Origin: CAZWEZ01 sp964632795
Lineage (GTDB): Bacteria; Pseudomonadota; Alphaproteobacteria; Rhodospirillales; 2-02-FULL-58-16
Direction: 5' to 3'
DNA: 42,350 nt
Assembly (NCBI GenBank): GCA_964632795.1
Contig: CAZWEZ010000024.1
Span: forward strand, 1-42,350
Part shown: positions 19,391-28,261 of the stretch, piece by piece
Position numbering within the stretch: position 1 is the stretch's first letter
Layout: each line of letters begins with the position of its first letter
Notes under the pieces: generated by a model
Databases searched by the model: none
Seen by the model: only the letters and a program-made list of their open reading frames with translations
What the model was told of the DNA's origin: nothing
Made by a program: the position numbers and the translations under genes

Positions 19391-21726
19391 CACCACCTCA
19401 CCAACACCCTCTCCGCGTCCCCGACCATCCCCGGCGTCTGCTCCCGACCCAGTCGGATTGCCTGCTGCTGGACGTGGCCCAGGACGTAGGTATGAAGCTC
19501 ACCAGCGGTAATCCGGCGATCCCCATTGGCGTCTGCCGGACCCTCCATCCCCTTCATCAAGAAATAGCTGAACAGCCCATGCTCGGCCTCGTCCAGACCG
19601 CTCGATATCTGCTGGCCGCTGGCGGCGGAGAACACGGTGAAGCCTATCGGGATGCTCTGGTTCTTGGGCGAGATCACGATAGGTCTGGCGCTGGCCATGA
19701 GCATCTCTTCACCCCTGCTCAGGCCGCTGTAACAGGTGTCGAGGAACAGGGTTACAGAACGGGGCTTGGCGGCGCTTATCACCTCGAACAACTCGGAACG
19801 CAACAGGGCAGTGTCCTCCAACAAGCTGGGGACCCCATCGCGGGGCAGGAGATACAGGTCCTCCCCATCGGGAGAAGCTAGCCCATGACCGGCGAAGAAC
19901 ACATACACATCCGACAACCCGGCTTGGATGCGCCCCCGGAGCCATTGCTTCGTGGCCACCCTCAGATCGCTGAGGTCCGCCTGATCATTGATCAGAGCCT
20001 TGATGTTGCTCTGGGGCACCCCCAAGGCCCTACGGGCGTAGTCGCTGAACACCTGTGCATCCCGGTTGGCAAACACGGCCTTCGGGGCACGTTCGTAGTC
20101 CTCGACCCCGATGATCAGGGCCAGAGCGTACTGGTTGGGGTGGACATTGATCGTGGTGGGATCGAGGCGGGCGAAGGAGATGGTGTCGGTGACCTGAGTT
20201 ATTGCTCGAGTGATCTTGATGGAGTGCTTGGAGCGGTTGTTCCATTCATCGACGGCTTCAACATCCACCATATCACCGCTGCTTGGGACATAGCGATCTA
20301 CCGAGAACGATCCGTCAGATCCGAAAGCCACCGACTTTCCAGAAACCACCACAGCCACGATCCGGCTATCGTCAGTGACCCGTCCTCGAATACGGATACT
20401 GTCACCAGAGGCCGTAAGGTGGCCCGGCAGGTCGATCCTGGGTGGAACTGTGTCTTCCCGGGGTTGGGCCTTGGCAATGGATGGGGGCAGTGTCTCGGCC
20501 TTCCGGGATACGGCGTCTTCCAGACGGGCCAGGAGAGATTCTGTCCCATCACCATCAACAGGTAGCCCGCTGTCCCTCTGGAAGGACCGTATGGCTGACC
20601 GGGTGCGATCTCCCAGAGTGCCGTCCACTGGCCCAGGGCCGTAGCCGAGTTGGGTAAGTGATCTCTGTATTTTCTTGATGAGGGCGGTCACGATCCGGGT
20701 GATCATGATGGTGCGTTCTGAACGGTTTCCCCACTCATCAAAAGCCTCAATACGAGCCGATGTCATTCCAATAGGGACATAACGTGAAAAGGTAAATGTG
20801 CCATCGCGCTGTAAATCGATAGCCGTCCCTTCAACCGTGACCTGCGCCACTCGACTGTTATCCGTAACACGACCCTGAATTGTTGGCCTGTCGGATTGAA
20901 CGTTGATTGAAGAAGCGATATCGATTGTTGGTGGGGTTGTATCTTTTGCTCTTGTAGTTGGAAGTGACTGTTGTGGTTGAATGCTAAGTTCTGCATTCTG
21001 AACCTGAACCTTTTGTCCCGGCGTCAGAAGATTGTGCTTGNNNNNNNNNNNNNNNNNNNNNNNNNNNNNNNNNNNNNNNNNNNNNNNNNNNNNNNNNNNN
21101 NNNNNNNNNNNNNNNNNNNNNNNNNNNNNNNNNNNNNNNNAATTCGAAGCAAGTTCTGCATTCTGAACCTGAACCTTTTGTCCCGGCGTCAGAAGATTGT
21201 GCTTGCAGAGAGAAGGGTAATTCCCTGATAAACAGGTTTGTAAATTCGAAGCAAGTTCTGCATTCTGAACCTGAACCTTTTGTCCCGGCGTCAGAAGATT
21301 GTGCTTGCAGAGAGAAGGGTAATTCCCTGATAAACAGGTTTGTAAATTCGAAGCAAGTTCTGCATTCTGAACCTGAACCTTTTGTCCCGGCGTCAGAAGA
21401 TTGTGCTTGCAGAGAGAAGGGTAATTCCCTGATAAACAGGTTTGTAAATTCGAAGCAAGTTCTGCATTCTGAACCTGAACCTTTTGTCCCGGCGTCAGAA
21501 GGTTGTGCTTGCAGAGAGAAGGGTAATTCCCTGATAAACAGGTTTGTAAATTCGAAGCAAGTTCTGCATTCTGAACCTGAACCTTTTGTCCCGGCGTCAG
21601 AAGGTTGTGCTTGCAGAGAGAAGGGTAATTCCCTGATAAACAGGTTTGTAAATTGCCACTCCACCCTCCTGTTGAAACAAGTATGGCAACGGCAAAGGCA
21701 CCTAGAACGGACAGTAGACGTTTCAT
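19390..21726 (-). CDS. Exported caspase-like protein with 34-residue tandem repeats and peptidoglycan-binding domain
   Basis: 778 codons as assembled, with a gap in the repeat array. A signal peptide (about 1-23) is followed by near-identical 34-residue repeats (each with two Cys: 'TCLSGNYPSLCKHNLL'). Next come an Ig-like segment (about 275-345), a PG_binding_1-like domain (about 352-405, 'IQRSLTQLGYGPGPVDGTLG'), a second Ig-like segment (about 430-500) and a C14 domain. The catalytic residues are His in 'FFAGHGLAS' (near 19886) and Cys in 'DTCYSGLSRGEE' (near 19733). 'DANGDRRITAGEL' is a degenerate EF-hand-like loop. It starts one base after the stop of the short gene at 21728, implying translational coupling. 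Confidence 0.85.
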   Translation of the reverse strand: MKRLLSVLGAFAVAILVSTGGWSGNLQTCLSGNYPSLCKHNLLTPGQKVQVQNAELASNLQTCLSGNYPSLCKHNLLTPGQKVQVQNAELASNLQTCLSGNYPSLCKHNLLTPGQKVQVQNAELASNLQTCLSGNYPSLCKHNLLTPGQKVQVQNAELASNLQTCLSGNYPSLCKHNLLTPGQKVQVQNAELASNXXXXXXXXXXXXXXXXXXXXXXXXXXXXXXXXXXKHNLLTPGQKVQVQNAELSIQPQQSLPTTRAKDTTPPTIDIASSINVQSDRPTIQGRVTDNSRVAQVTVEGTAIDLQRDGTFTFSRYVPIGMTSARIEAFDEWGNRSERTIMITRIVTALIKKIQRSLTQLGYGPGPVDGTLGDRTRSAIRSFQRDSGLPVDGDGTESLLARLEDAVSRKAETLPPSIAKAQPREDTVPPRIDLPGHLTASGDSIRIRGRVTDDSRIVAVVVSGKSVAFGSDGSFSVDRYVPSSGDMVDVEAVDEWNNRSKHSIKITRAITQVTDTISFARLDPTTINVHPNQYALALIIGVEDYERAPKAVFANRDAQVFSDYARRALGVPQSNIKALINDQADLSDLRVATKQWLRGRIQAGLSDVYVFFAGHGLASPDGEDLYLLPRDGVPSLLEDTALLRSELFEVISAAKPRSVTLFLDTCYSGLSRGEEMLMASARPIVISPKNQSIPIGFTVFSAASGQQISSGLDEAEHGLFSYFLMKGMEGPADANGDRRITAGELHTYVLGHVQQQAIRLGREQTPGMVGDAERVLVRW
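20986..21650 (-). repeat. 102-bp tandem repeat array
   Basis: There are five complete 102-bp units at 21141, 21243, 21345, 21447 and 21549, plus a partial unit left of the gap (20986-21040). Units are nearly identical; an A/G change in 'GAAGATTG' distinguishes the last two. Each encodes 34 residues in frame, so copy-number changes would keep the protein intact. The near-identity at DNA level indicates recent expansion. Confidence 0.95.
21041..21140. other. Assembly gap (100 N) inside the 102-bp repeats
   Basis: The last 55 bp on the left (20986-21040) recur perfectly at 21151-21205, so the break comes from the repeat array. The number of missing 34-residue units is unknown. Confidence 0.97.
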
Positions 21727-21727
21727 C

Positions 21728-21919
21728 TCAAATCACCATTCGGAGAGTAGGGATATTAGCCGATAGCAGCCTCCGCTCACGAAACGCCGTTGCGTAGTCG
21801 CCCCGTTCATAGGCCGCCACGCCCTCTTCGAACCCTGCCCAAGCTGGTACAGCAAGGAGCATTACAAGCAAGGCAGCCACCATCCCCCACGCAAGCCGGA
21901 CATGTCTTTGATATGTCAT
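21728..21919 (-). pseudogene. Truncated Sel1-type exported protein (N-terminus only)
   Basis: 63 residues from ATG 21919. A signal peptide ends near AWA-G. It is followed by 'FEEGVAAYERGDYATAFRE', which matches the start of the Sel1-caspase at 19390 ('AAQRGDYATALREW'). After that the similarity is lost (RRLLSANIPTLRMVI) and a stop comes before any complete Sel1 repeat. It may be the decayed front of another Sel1-caspase, or a short gene kept because its translation feeds the next start at 21726 (one base between stop and ATG). An expressed mature peptide of about 40 residues is possible. Confidence 0.6.
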
Positions 21920-21930
21920 GGTTCGCCTGC

Positions 21931-24891
21931 CTACCACGCCACCAACACCCTCTCCGCATCCCCCACCATCTCCGGAGTCTGCTCCCTGCCCAGCCTAATG
22001 GCCTGCTGCTGGACGTTCTGCCGGACATACCCATGAAGCTCACCAGCGGTGATCCGACGGTCTCCATTGGCGTCTGCCGGACCCTCCATCCCCTTCATCA
22101 GGTAGTACGAGAACAGGCCATGCTCGGTCTCGTCCAGGCCGCTGGATATCTGCTGACCGCTGGCCGCCGAGAACACCGTGAAGCCGGTTGGGACCTGCTG
22201 GCTCTTGGGGACGATCTGGATGGGCCGGGCGCTGGCCAGGAGCATCTCCTCGCCCCTACTCAGGCCGCTGTAGCAGGTATCCATGAAGAAGGTCGCCGAG
22301 CGGGGCTTGGCCTTGCTGATCACCTCGAACAGTTCATTGCGAAGAATGGCGGTTTCATCGAGAAGGCTTGGAGCGCCGTCATAGGGCAGGAGGTAGAGGG
22401 TTTCTCCGTCAAGCGTGGCGAGACCATGCCCAGCGAAGAAGACATACACGTCGGTATCAGCCTCGATCCGACCACGGAGCCACAGCTTCAAGGCCAACTT
22501 CACCTTGGTGCGCGATGCCTCCTCGTTGACCAATATCTTGAGGTTGCTCTGGGACACCCCTAGAGCCCGCCGAGCGTAGTCAGAGAACACCTGGGCATCG
22601 GCGTCAGCGTACTTGGCGGCAGGGGCGTCCTCGTAGTCACCGACCCCGATCACTAGCGCTAGGGCATGACTGTTCGACCTGCCGGAGATAGTAGTGGGGT
22701 TCAAGCTTTCAAAGGTGATGCTGTCAGTGACCTTGACCACGGCACGGGTGATCTTGATGGTGCGTTCGGATCGGTTGCCCCAGACATCGACGGCCTCAAA
22801 GCGGGTCGTGAGGCCACCGGCGGGTACATATTGGGAAACCGTAAAGGACCCATCCCGGTCAATCTTGATCGCCTTTCCCCGTACTCTGAGCGCGGCGATC
22901 TCACTGTCATCGGTGACCCTGCCCGTGATCTTGATTGTATCTTCCGACGCCGTCAGGTGGCCTGGCAGGTCGATCCTGGGTGGGCTGGTGTCTTCCTGGG
23001 GTTGGGCCTTGGCGATGGTTGGCGTTGGCGGGGCAACTTTGGGAGAGGCGACAGCTATCTGGGTTTTCTTGGTTGTCTCAGGAGTTAGCGTTCTTGCCAA
23101 ACGGAACCCCCGGTCGTTGCCCGGGGTCGCGGGGGGGGTGTGGAAGCGAGTGGCAGAGCGCACGTCCCTCGGGCTATAGACCCAAGATCCGCCGCGATGA
23201 ATCCGGGTGCGACAATCGCCCCCGCTCGTCAACGCAGCACCCTCACTAGGTGCACCGTTGTAATTGCCGTGCCAGCAGTCTTCGACCCATTCCCATACGT
23301 TACCGACGGTATCATAAACGCCAAAACTGTTTGCCGAAAAGGAACCGACTGAAGTCGTTCCATTGCTGCTATGGTAGTTTGCTTGTGATGAATTGATGTC
23401 GTTACCCCAGGGATACTTGGCGCTCGACCCTGCTCGGGCCATGTATTCCCACTCTGCTTCGCTCAACAACCGATAAGTCTTACCCGTCTTTGTGCTCAGA
23501 CGCCGCACAAACTCCTTTGCGTTGTTCCACGAAACACTATCAACTGGCTTCCGCGAGCCCTTGAATTGGCTTGGGTTTATCCCCATCACCGTCTTGTATT
23601 CCGCCTGCATCACCTCGTATCTGCCGACCGCGAAGGTGTAATCGATGCGCACATCGTGAACCGGCTTTTCGTTTTGGTGGCCGCCGTTCAAGTCCCCCAT
23701 TCGGAAACTCCCTGGCGGGATCACCACCATCTCGGGGCACTCGGGGCAGTCCTTGAACACGTCACCGGGCTTGTACATAGGAAACACGCCTACGGCAGGG
23801 ATAATGCCATCCTGCGGTTGGGCCTTGGATAAAGACGGGCTGGAGCCGGTAGATGTCGCGACCTGGGTACTCCGCCCCGTAAGAGCGGCGCATCGCTGAA
23901 GGGTCAGCCCCCGGCGCTTCGCTTCTTGGGCATAGGGGGCATGTGCAGAATTTGAGTTCCAACCAAGCGGCTTAAAAGAAGTCAGAGCGGATTGGCAAAG
24001 CAATCGTTCCGATAAACTGGATGGTTTGCTTCGGCGTGTGGAGACCGCAACTTGAGAACTGCGTCCCCTCAATTCGGCACATTTCTGAATAGTCAAACCA
24101 CGGAGTTTTGCTTCTCGGACATATGGGGCACTATTAAAATGTTCTGAGTACCAGGCAGGCACATTCAATGGACTGAGGGCCGATAAGCAAACGCTCTTGT
24201 CAGACAAACTGGAATACTGGCTGGAGCCGGTGGATGTGGCAACCTGGGTGCTGCGCCCCGTCAGGGAGGCGCATTGCTGAAGGGTCAGTCCCCGGCGCTT
24301 CGCTTCCCGGACAAAGATTGGAGTTGTATCCCAGGCAAGCGGCTTTGACCTGGAAGCTAGGGCATTAAGGCAAATACTTTCATTAGAAATCTCTGGAAAC
24401 TGGCTGGAGCCTGTGGACGATGCAACCTGGGCGCTGCGCCCCGTCAACTTGGCACATTGTTGAACGGTCAGCCCCCGGCGTTTTGCTTCTTGGACTGCAT
24501 TGGAGAATTCTGGGTTTGGGTGCCAGTCAGGCGGCTTCCCTGGACTGGTCAGGGCCGATACGCAAACCCTCTTGTCAGACAAACCAGGATACTGATTAGA
24601 GCCGATGGATGAAGCGACCTGGTTGCTCCACCCTATCAGGGTAGCACACCGTTGAACGGTCAGGCCCCGGCGCTTCGCTTCTTGGACATGCCGGGAGTAC
24701 GTAGGTCGAGATTCCCAGGCAAGGGGGCTTGATGTGGGGGTCAGGGCACCACGGCAAATTTTCTTTTCAGACCAACTGGAAGGTTTGTCGAAGAGAGATG
24801 ACAACTGGTTCGTCTGGCACCCGCCCACCGCCACCACCAACAAGATAGCTGCCAACCCCCACGCAAGCCGAAAATATCGATGAGATACCAT
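21931..24891 (-). CDS. Lipoprotein: EAKRRGL repeats, FGE-like domain and caspase-like protease
   Basis: About 986 residues from ATG 24891, which has the same leader (GGCAGGCGAACC) as the gene below; ATG 24909 inside the previous gene is less likely. A lipobox VGGC marks a lipoprotein. Five repeats of about 60 residues follow, each with two Cys and 'EAKRRGLTLQRCA'. The FGE/SUMF1-like domain (about 23085-23770; 'YRLLSEAEWEYMARAG', 'TVGNVWEWVEDCW', 'RGGSWVYSPRDVRSATR', 'GFRLAR') has a C-type-lectin fold that binds or modifies ligands. An Ig-like segment and a C14 domain end the protein, with His near 22427 (FFAGHGLAT) and Cys near 22274 (DTCYSGLSRGEE). The large fusion appears intact. Confidence 0.87.
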   Translation of the reverse strand: MVSHRYFRLAWGLAAILLVVAVGGCQTNQLSSLFDKPSSWSEKKICRGALTPTSSPLAWESRPTYSRHVQEAKRRGLTVQRCATLIGWSNQVASSIGSNQYPGLSDKRVCVSALTSPGKPPDWHPNPEFSNAVQEAKRRGLTVQQCAKLTGRSAQVASSTGSSQFPEISNESICLNALASRSKPLAWDTTPIFVREAKRRGLTLQQCASLTGRSTQVATSTGSSQYSSLSDKSVCLSALSPLNVPAWYSEHFNSAPYVREAKLRGLTIQKCAELRGRSSQVAVSTRRSKPSSLSERLLCQSALTSFKPLGWNSNSAHAPYAQEAKRRGLTLQRCAALTGRSTQVATSTGSSPSLSKAQPQDGIIPAVGVFPMYKPGDVFKDCPECPEMVVIPPGSFRMGDLNGGHQNEKPVHDVRIDYTFAVGRYEVMQAEYKTVMGINPSQFKGSRKPVDSVSWNNAKEFVRRLSTKTGKTYRLLSEAEWEYMARAGSSAKYPWGNDINSSQANYHSSNGTTSVGSFSANSFGVYDTVGNVWEWVEDCWHGNYNGAPSEGAALTSGGDCRTRIHRGGSWVYSPRDVRSATRFHTPPATPGNDRGFRLARTLTPETTKKTQIAVASPKVAPPTPTIAKAQPQEDTSPPRIDLPGHLTASEDTIKITGRVTDDSEIAALRVRGKAIKIDRDGSFTVSQYVPAGGLTTRFEAVDVWGNRSERTIKITRAVVKVTDSITFESLNPTTISGRSNSHALALVIGVGDYEDAPAAKYADADAQVFSDYARRALGVSQSNLKILVNEEASRTKVKLALKLWLRGRIEADTDVYVFFAGHGLATLDGETLYLLPYDGAPSLLDETAILRNELFEVISKAKPRSATFFMDTCYSGLSRGEEMLLASARPIQIVPKSQQVPTGFTVFSAASGQQISSGLDETEHGLFSYYLMKGMEGPADANGDRRITAGELHGYVRQNVQQQAIRLGREQTPEMVGDAERVLVAW

Positions 24892-24902
24892 GGTTCGCCT
24901 GC

Positions 24903-26900
24903 CTACCATGCCACCAACACCCTCTCAGCATCCCCCACCATCTCCGGCGTCTGATCCCGGCCCAGCCGGATCGCCTGCTGCTGGACGTTACCACGGACAT
25001 AGGCATGGAGTTCCCCAGCGGTGATACGGTGGTCCTCGTTGGAATCTGCCGGACCTTCCATCCCCTTCATCAGGTAGTAGCTGAACAGCCCATGCTCGGC
25101 CTCGTCCAGCCCGCTGGATATCTGCTGGCCGCTGGCGGCGGAGAAGACCGTGAAGCCGGTTGGGATGCTCTGGTTCTTCGGCGAGATTACTATCGGGCGG
25201 GCGCTGGCCATGAGCATCTCCTCCCCCCTGCTCAGGCCGCTGTAGCAGGTGTCCATGAAGAAAGTTGCTGATCTGGGCTTGGCCTCGCTGATCACCTCAA
25301 ACAACTCTGAGCGGAGAAGGGCAGTATCATCAAGATAACTAGGCGCACCGTCATAAGGGAGCAGGTACAAGTTCTCCCCATCAGGCGAAGCCAGCCCATG
25401 CCCAGCGAAGAAGACATACACATCGACGTCGGCTTCGATCCTGCGGCGAAGCCATCGTTTCAAACTCAGTCTCACATCAGTCAGGGCAGCACCTTCATTG
25501 GTCAACAGTTTGATGTTGTTCTGGGGCACCCCCAAGGCCCGCCGAGCGTAGTCGCTGAACACCTGGGCGTCGTTGTCGGCGTACTTGGCGGGTGGGGCAT
25601 CCTCGTAGTCCTCGACCCCGATGATCAGCGCCAGGGCGTTCTGGTTGGGCCTGCCAGAGATGGTGGTGGGGTCCAGACGGGGGAAGGAGATGGTGTCTGT
25701 GACCTGGACTACGGCGCGGCTGATCTTGATGGTGCGTTCGGAACGGTTGCCCCATTCGTCTATCGCTTCGATCCGAACCGTCGTTCCTCCAACGGGGACG
25801 TAGCGGGAGAAGGTGAAGCTTCCGTCTGATCCCAGATCGACGGCAGTTCCTTCAACGATTACCTGTGCCACCCGATTGGTATCCGAAACCCGCCCTCGTA
25901 CAGTCGGGCTGTCTGTCTGGGCGGCAATCGAAGACGCGATGTCGATTACCGGTGGGGTGGTGTCTTTGGGCTTGGCGGCGGCGATAGAGGGCGTTGGAGG
26001 TGGGTAGGCGGGTTGGGTTGGTTGAGGGGTTGCAACCTGGGTGCTCCGCCCCGTCAACTTGGCACATCGCTGAAGGGTCAGGCCACGGCGCTTAGCTTCT
26101 TGGACATATTCTGCACTTACTGGGAGGCTGATCCGGTCCCAGGCAAGTGGCTTCGCTGAGGTGGTTATGACAACCCAACAAAGCCTCTCGTCATTCCAAC
26201 TGGTTAATACACTGGTAGAGTTGGAGGCCTCCTCAAAGGGCCGCCCTGTTAATTTGGCGCATCTCCGAACGGTCAACCCCCGGCTCTTTGCTTCTTGGAC
26301 ATGAGAGAAATAAGTAGGGAGAGTTTCCCAGGCAAGTGGTCCTGAATGGTAGCCAGTGGAAACGTAGCCAGTGGAAACCAAGCAAAGCCTTTTATCGGGC
26401 CAACTGGAATACTGGCTGGAGCCGGTGGATGTGGCAACCTGGGTGCTGCGCCCCATCAGGGAGGCGCATTGCTGAAGGGTCAGTCCCCGGCGTTTCGCTT
26501 CATTTGCAAAATTAGGGTTGATCCTGTTCCAGGCAAGCGGCTTTGATGAGGAGGTCAGAGCAAAATAGCAAAGCCCCTTATCAGACAAACTGGAATAACT
26601 GCTGGAGCCGGTTGATGTAGCGACCTGGGTGCTCCGCCCCGTCAAGGAGGCGCATTGCTGGAGGGTCAGCCCCCGGCGCTTTGCTTCTTGGGCATAGGGG
26701 GCATTTGCATAATGTGAACTCCAATCAAGCCGCGAAGAATTAGAGATCAGAGCGGATTGGCATAGCAACCGATCTGATAAATTGGAGGGTTTGATTGGAC
26801 CGGCTGGTGACCAAAGAGGTTTTAAGCACCCACCAACCGCCGCCACCAACAAGACAGCCGCCAACCCCAACGCCAACCGAATATGCCGATGCGATGCCAT
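24903..26900 (-). CDS. Lipoprotein: EAKRRGL repeats and caspase-like protease
   Basis: 665 residues from ATG 26900. The signal peptide ends in the lipobox VGGC. Four cysteine-containing repeats of about 60 residues ('EAKRRGLTLQQCASLTGRST') precede an Ig-like segment ('DTTPPVIDIASSI', 'YVPVGGTTVRIEAIDEWGN') and a C14 domain. The catalytic His is near 25399 (FFAGHGLAS) and Cys near 25246 (DTCYSGLSRGEE). 'DSNEDHRITAGEL' replaces the EF-hand-like loop of its paralogues. The caspase part closely resembles the two downstream proteins, while the repeats differ. It is the first gene of the caspase operon, after a 313-bp gap. Confidence 0.87.
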   Translation of the reverse strand: MASHRHIRLALGLAAVLLVAAVGGCLKPLWSPAGPIKPSNLSDRLLCQSALISNSSRLDWSSHYANAPYAQEAKRRGLTLQQCASLTGRSTQVATSTGSSSYSSLSDKGLCYFALTSSSKPLAWNRINPNFANEAKRRGLTLQQCASLMGRSTQVATSTGSSQYSSWPDKRLCLVSTGYVSTGYHSGPLAWETLPTYFSHVQEAKSRGLTVRRCAKLTGRPFEEASNSTSVLTSWNDERLCWVVITTSAKPLAWDRISLPVSAEYVQEAKRRGLTLQRCAKLTGRSTQVATPQPTQPAYPPPTPSIAAAKPKDTTPPVIDIASSIAAQTDSPTVRGRVSDTNRVAQVIVEGTAVDLGSDGSFTFSRYVPVGGTTVRIEAIDEWGNRSERTIKISRAVVQVTDTISFPRLDPTTISGRPNQNALALIIGVEDYEDAPPAKYADNDAQVFSDYARRALGVPQNNIKLLTNEGAALTDVRLSLKRWLRRRIEADVDVYVFFAGHGLASPDGENLYLLPYDGAPSYLDDTALLRSELFEVISEAKPRSATFFMDTCYSGLSRGEEMLMASARPIVISPKNQSIPTGFTVFSAASGQQISSGLDEAEHGLFSYYLMKGMEGPADSNEDHRITAGELHAYVRGNVQQQAIRLGRDQTPEMVGDAERVLVAW

Positions 26901-27135
26901 GGTTCGTCCAGCAGCCCTGCCACCTACAAGACGACGGTGATCATGTTCGCACAACCGGCGGCAAGTGTCTATTCGCGGTTATCCCCCAGTACCGACGACG
27001 ATCTGTGGTATCTGCTCTCGCCCGAAGTACCTCATGGTGATAGATCGCACTTTGGACGTGAGGTCATTGTCTTGAAAATAGTCATTCCCCCGCCCCCTAA
27101 AGCGAATTATCGGTGAAGAATAGGTTCCTCATGGC

Positions 27136-27164
27136 ATTTCTCGCCCATCGGCGATGGATGTCAA
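27136..27164 (-). promoter_or_regulatory. Candidate promoter of the caspase operon
   Basis: On the minus strand TTGACA (27164-27159), a 17-bp spacer and AGAAAT (27141-27136) lie about 235 bp upstream of the first caspase gene. The -35 matches perfectly and the -10 is weak. The 313-bp gap 26901-27213 has no gene that I can support. The spacer contains a small inverted repeat (CCATCGCCGATGG), a possible operator. Confidence 0.35.
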
Positions 27165-27213
27165 GAATACTCCGATAATAAGTACTCATATGTAATATCC
27201 CAGGCTTTCGAGT

Positions 27214-27732
27214 TCAACTGGCAGCTTCGTATGAAATAGACATCAAAAAACCAAATGCTCCCACAACAAAACCGGCAATAAGCAAGATAAACATGACCCA
27301 AAGAAACACGGCGGTCAGTTTGAGGTGCTTCTCGCTTGGTGGCTGAACTATTTCAAGGATGTTTCTCGGCGGCAAGGAGAAGGACATCGTTTCATCGTCG
27401 TAAGCTATATCGATCTGATCGCGATGACTGCGTTCTTGAACGGATGCTAAATGCCATCGAAGAAACAGCAACCCTGCGCCAGCAACTATGCCGAAACCGA
27501 ACGCCGCAATTGGTACCAAGACAAACACCGACGGGTGCAGAGGAAACATTGCCCCCGCGAAAGCAAGCATAGAAGCCAAACCACCAAAATGAGCAATGGT
27601 GAGGTGTCGAAATGCCCGGTCAAGCCATTCGATCCGCTCACGCCGCCAAAGTGGCACTGTTTCCTCAAGCCGCTGAAACGCTTTTTCGTCCGACTTGCGT
27701 TCCTGGTCTTCCCAAGATTGCTTTTTCTCCAT
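27214..27732 (-). CDS. Multi-pass membrane protein of unknown function
   Basis: 172 residues from ATG 27732 (TTGGAG upstream). A charged cytoplasmic N-terminus (about 1-50, many Glu, Arg and Lys) is followed by two hydrophobic helices (about 52-71 and 76-97, 'IAAFGFGIVAGAGLLFLRW'), a polar loop with 'PPRNILEIVQPPSEKHLK', and a third helix (about 138-162). The family is not recognised. It lies 35 bp after the previous gene and may close the upstream operon. A transmembrane link between cytoplasm and the exported proteases is a speculative role. Confidence 0.65.
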   Translation of the reverse strand: MEKKQSWEDQERKSDEKAFQRLEETVPLWRRERIEWLDRAFRHLTIAHFGGLASMLAFAGAMFPLHPSVFVLVPIAAFGFGIVAGAGLLFLRWHLASVQERSHRDQIDIAYDDETMSFSLPPRNILEIVQPPSEKHLKLTAVFLWVMFILLIAGFVVGAFGFLMSISYEAAS

Positions 27733-27767
27733 GGTACTCCAAATTATTTCTCGCTCGCCACCGTTCC

Positions 27768-28244
27768 TCACTTCTCTACCACCACCACCACGTCCCGCTC
27801 ATTGGGATTGCCCTCGATATCCTTGATCGCCATGCGAAGGTAATGGCTTCCGGTCGCCAGGTTCGCCTGTTCGACATCCAGTGTGGTGCCCTTGATGTAT
27901 TCCCGGACCCGGTCGGTGATGTCGAAGTCGAACAATCCGATCAATGTGACCGTGAGCGTCTTCATGGCCGGAGGCTTTCCGCTCTTGCCCGGCTCGAAGG
28001 ACACGAAGATGTCAACCGGGGACTGGACCCGCTGGAGCGCCTTCGGGTTCTTGACGACGATGAGCGGCCCCGGCCCCTCGACAGCGGCAGCGGGTTCCTT
28101 GAAGTCCTCCGTTGCCGGACGGATCATGTCCGCTTCCTCCGGCGAGATCAGCCATTTGGTCTCCGCGCTGACCGGCGTCGCGTCACTCAGGATGAAAACG
28201 ACTGCGCTGGCCGCTATCAGCCATGTGAATGGACGTTTCATCAT
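27768..28244 (-). CDS. Exported protein of unknown function
   Basis: 158 residues from ATG 28244 (an ATG follows immediately). A clear signal peptide ends at VSA-E. The mature part has a predicted Ig-like beta domain (about 60-158: 'SPVDIFVSFEPGKSGKPPA', 'TLTVTLIGLFDFDITDRV', 'NLATGSHYLRMAIKDIEGN'), resembling fibronectin or Ig-type adhesive domains. The last residues (DVVVVVEK) form a strand. It is 17 bp downstream of the LPP20 lipoprotein, in the same operon. It may be a periplasmic structural partner. Confidence 0.68.
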   Translation of the reverse strand: MMKRPFTWLIAASAVVFILSDATPVSAETKWLISPEEADMIRPATEDFKEPAAAVEGPGPLIVVKNPKALQRVQSPVDIFVSFEPGKSGKPPAMKTLTVTLIGLFDFDITDRVREYIKGTTLDVEQANLATGSHYLRMAIKDIEGNPNERDVVVVVEK

Positions 28245-28261
28245 GATACGGCCCCCGAGCG

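Noticed and set aside
20986..21650. CRISPR-like repeat array
   Set aside because: The unit is 102 bp with no variable spacer, is in frame with a caspase gene and encodes a 34-residue repeat, so it is a coding tandem repeat.
21931..24891. Diversity-generating retroelement targeting the FGE-like domain
   Set aside because: No reverse transcriptase or template repeat is visible in the window, so only the possibility of an external element remains.
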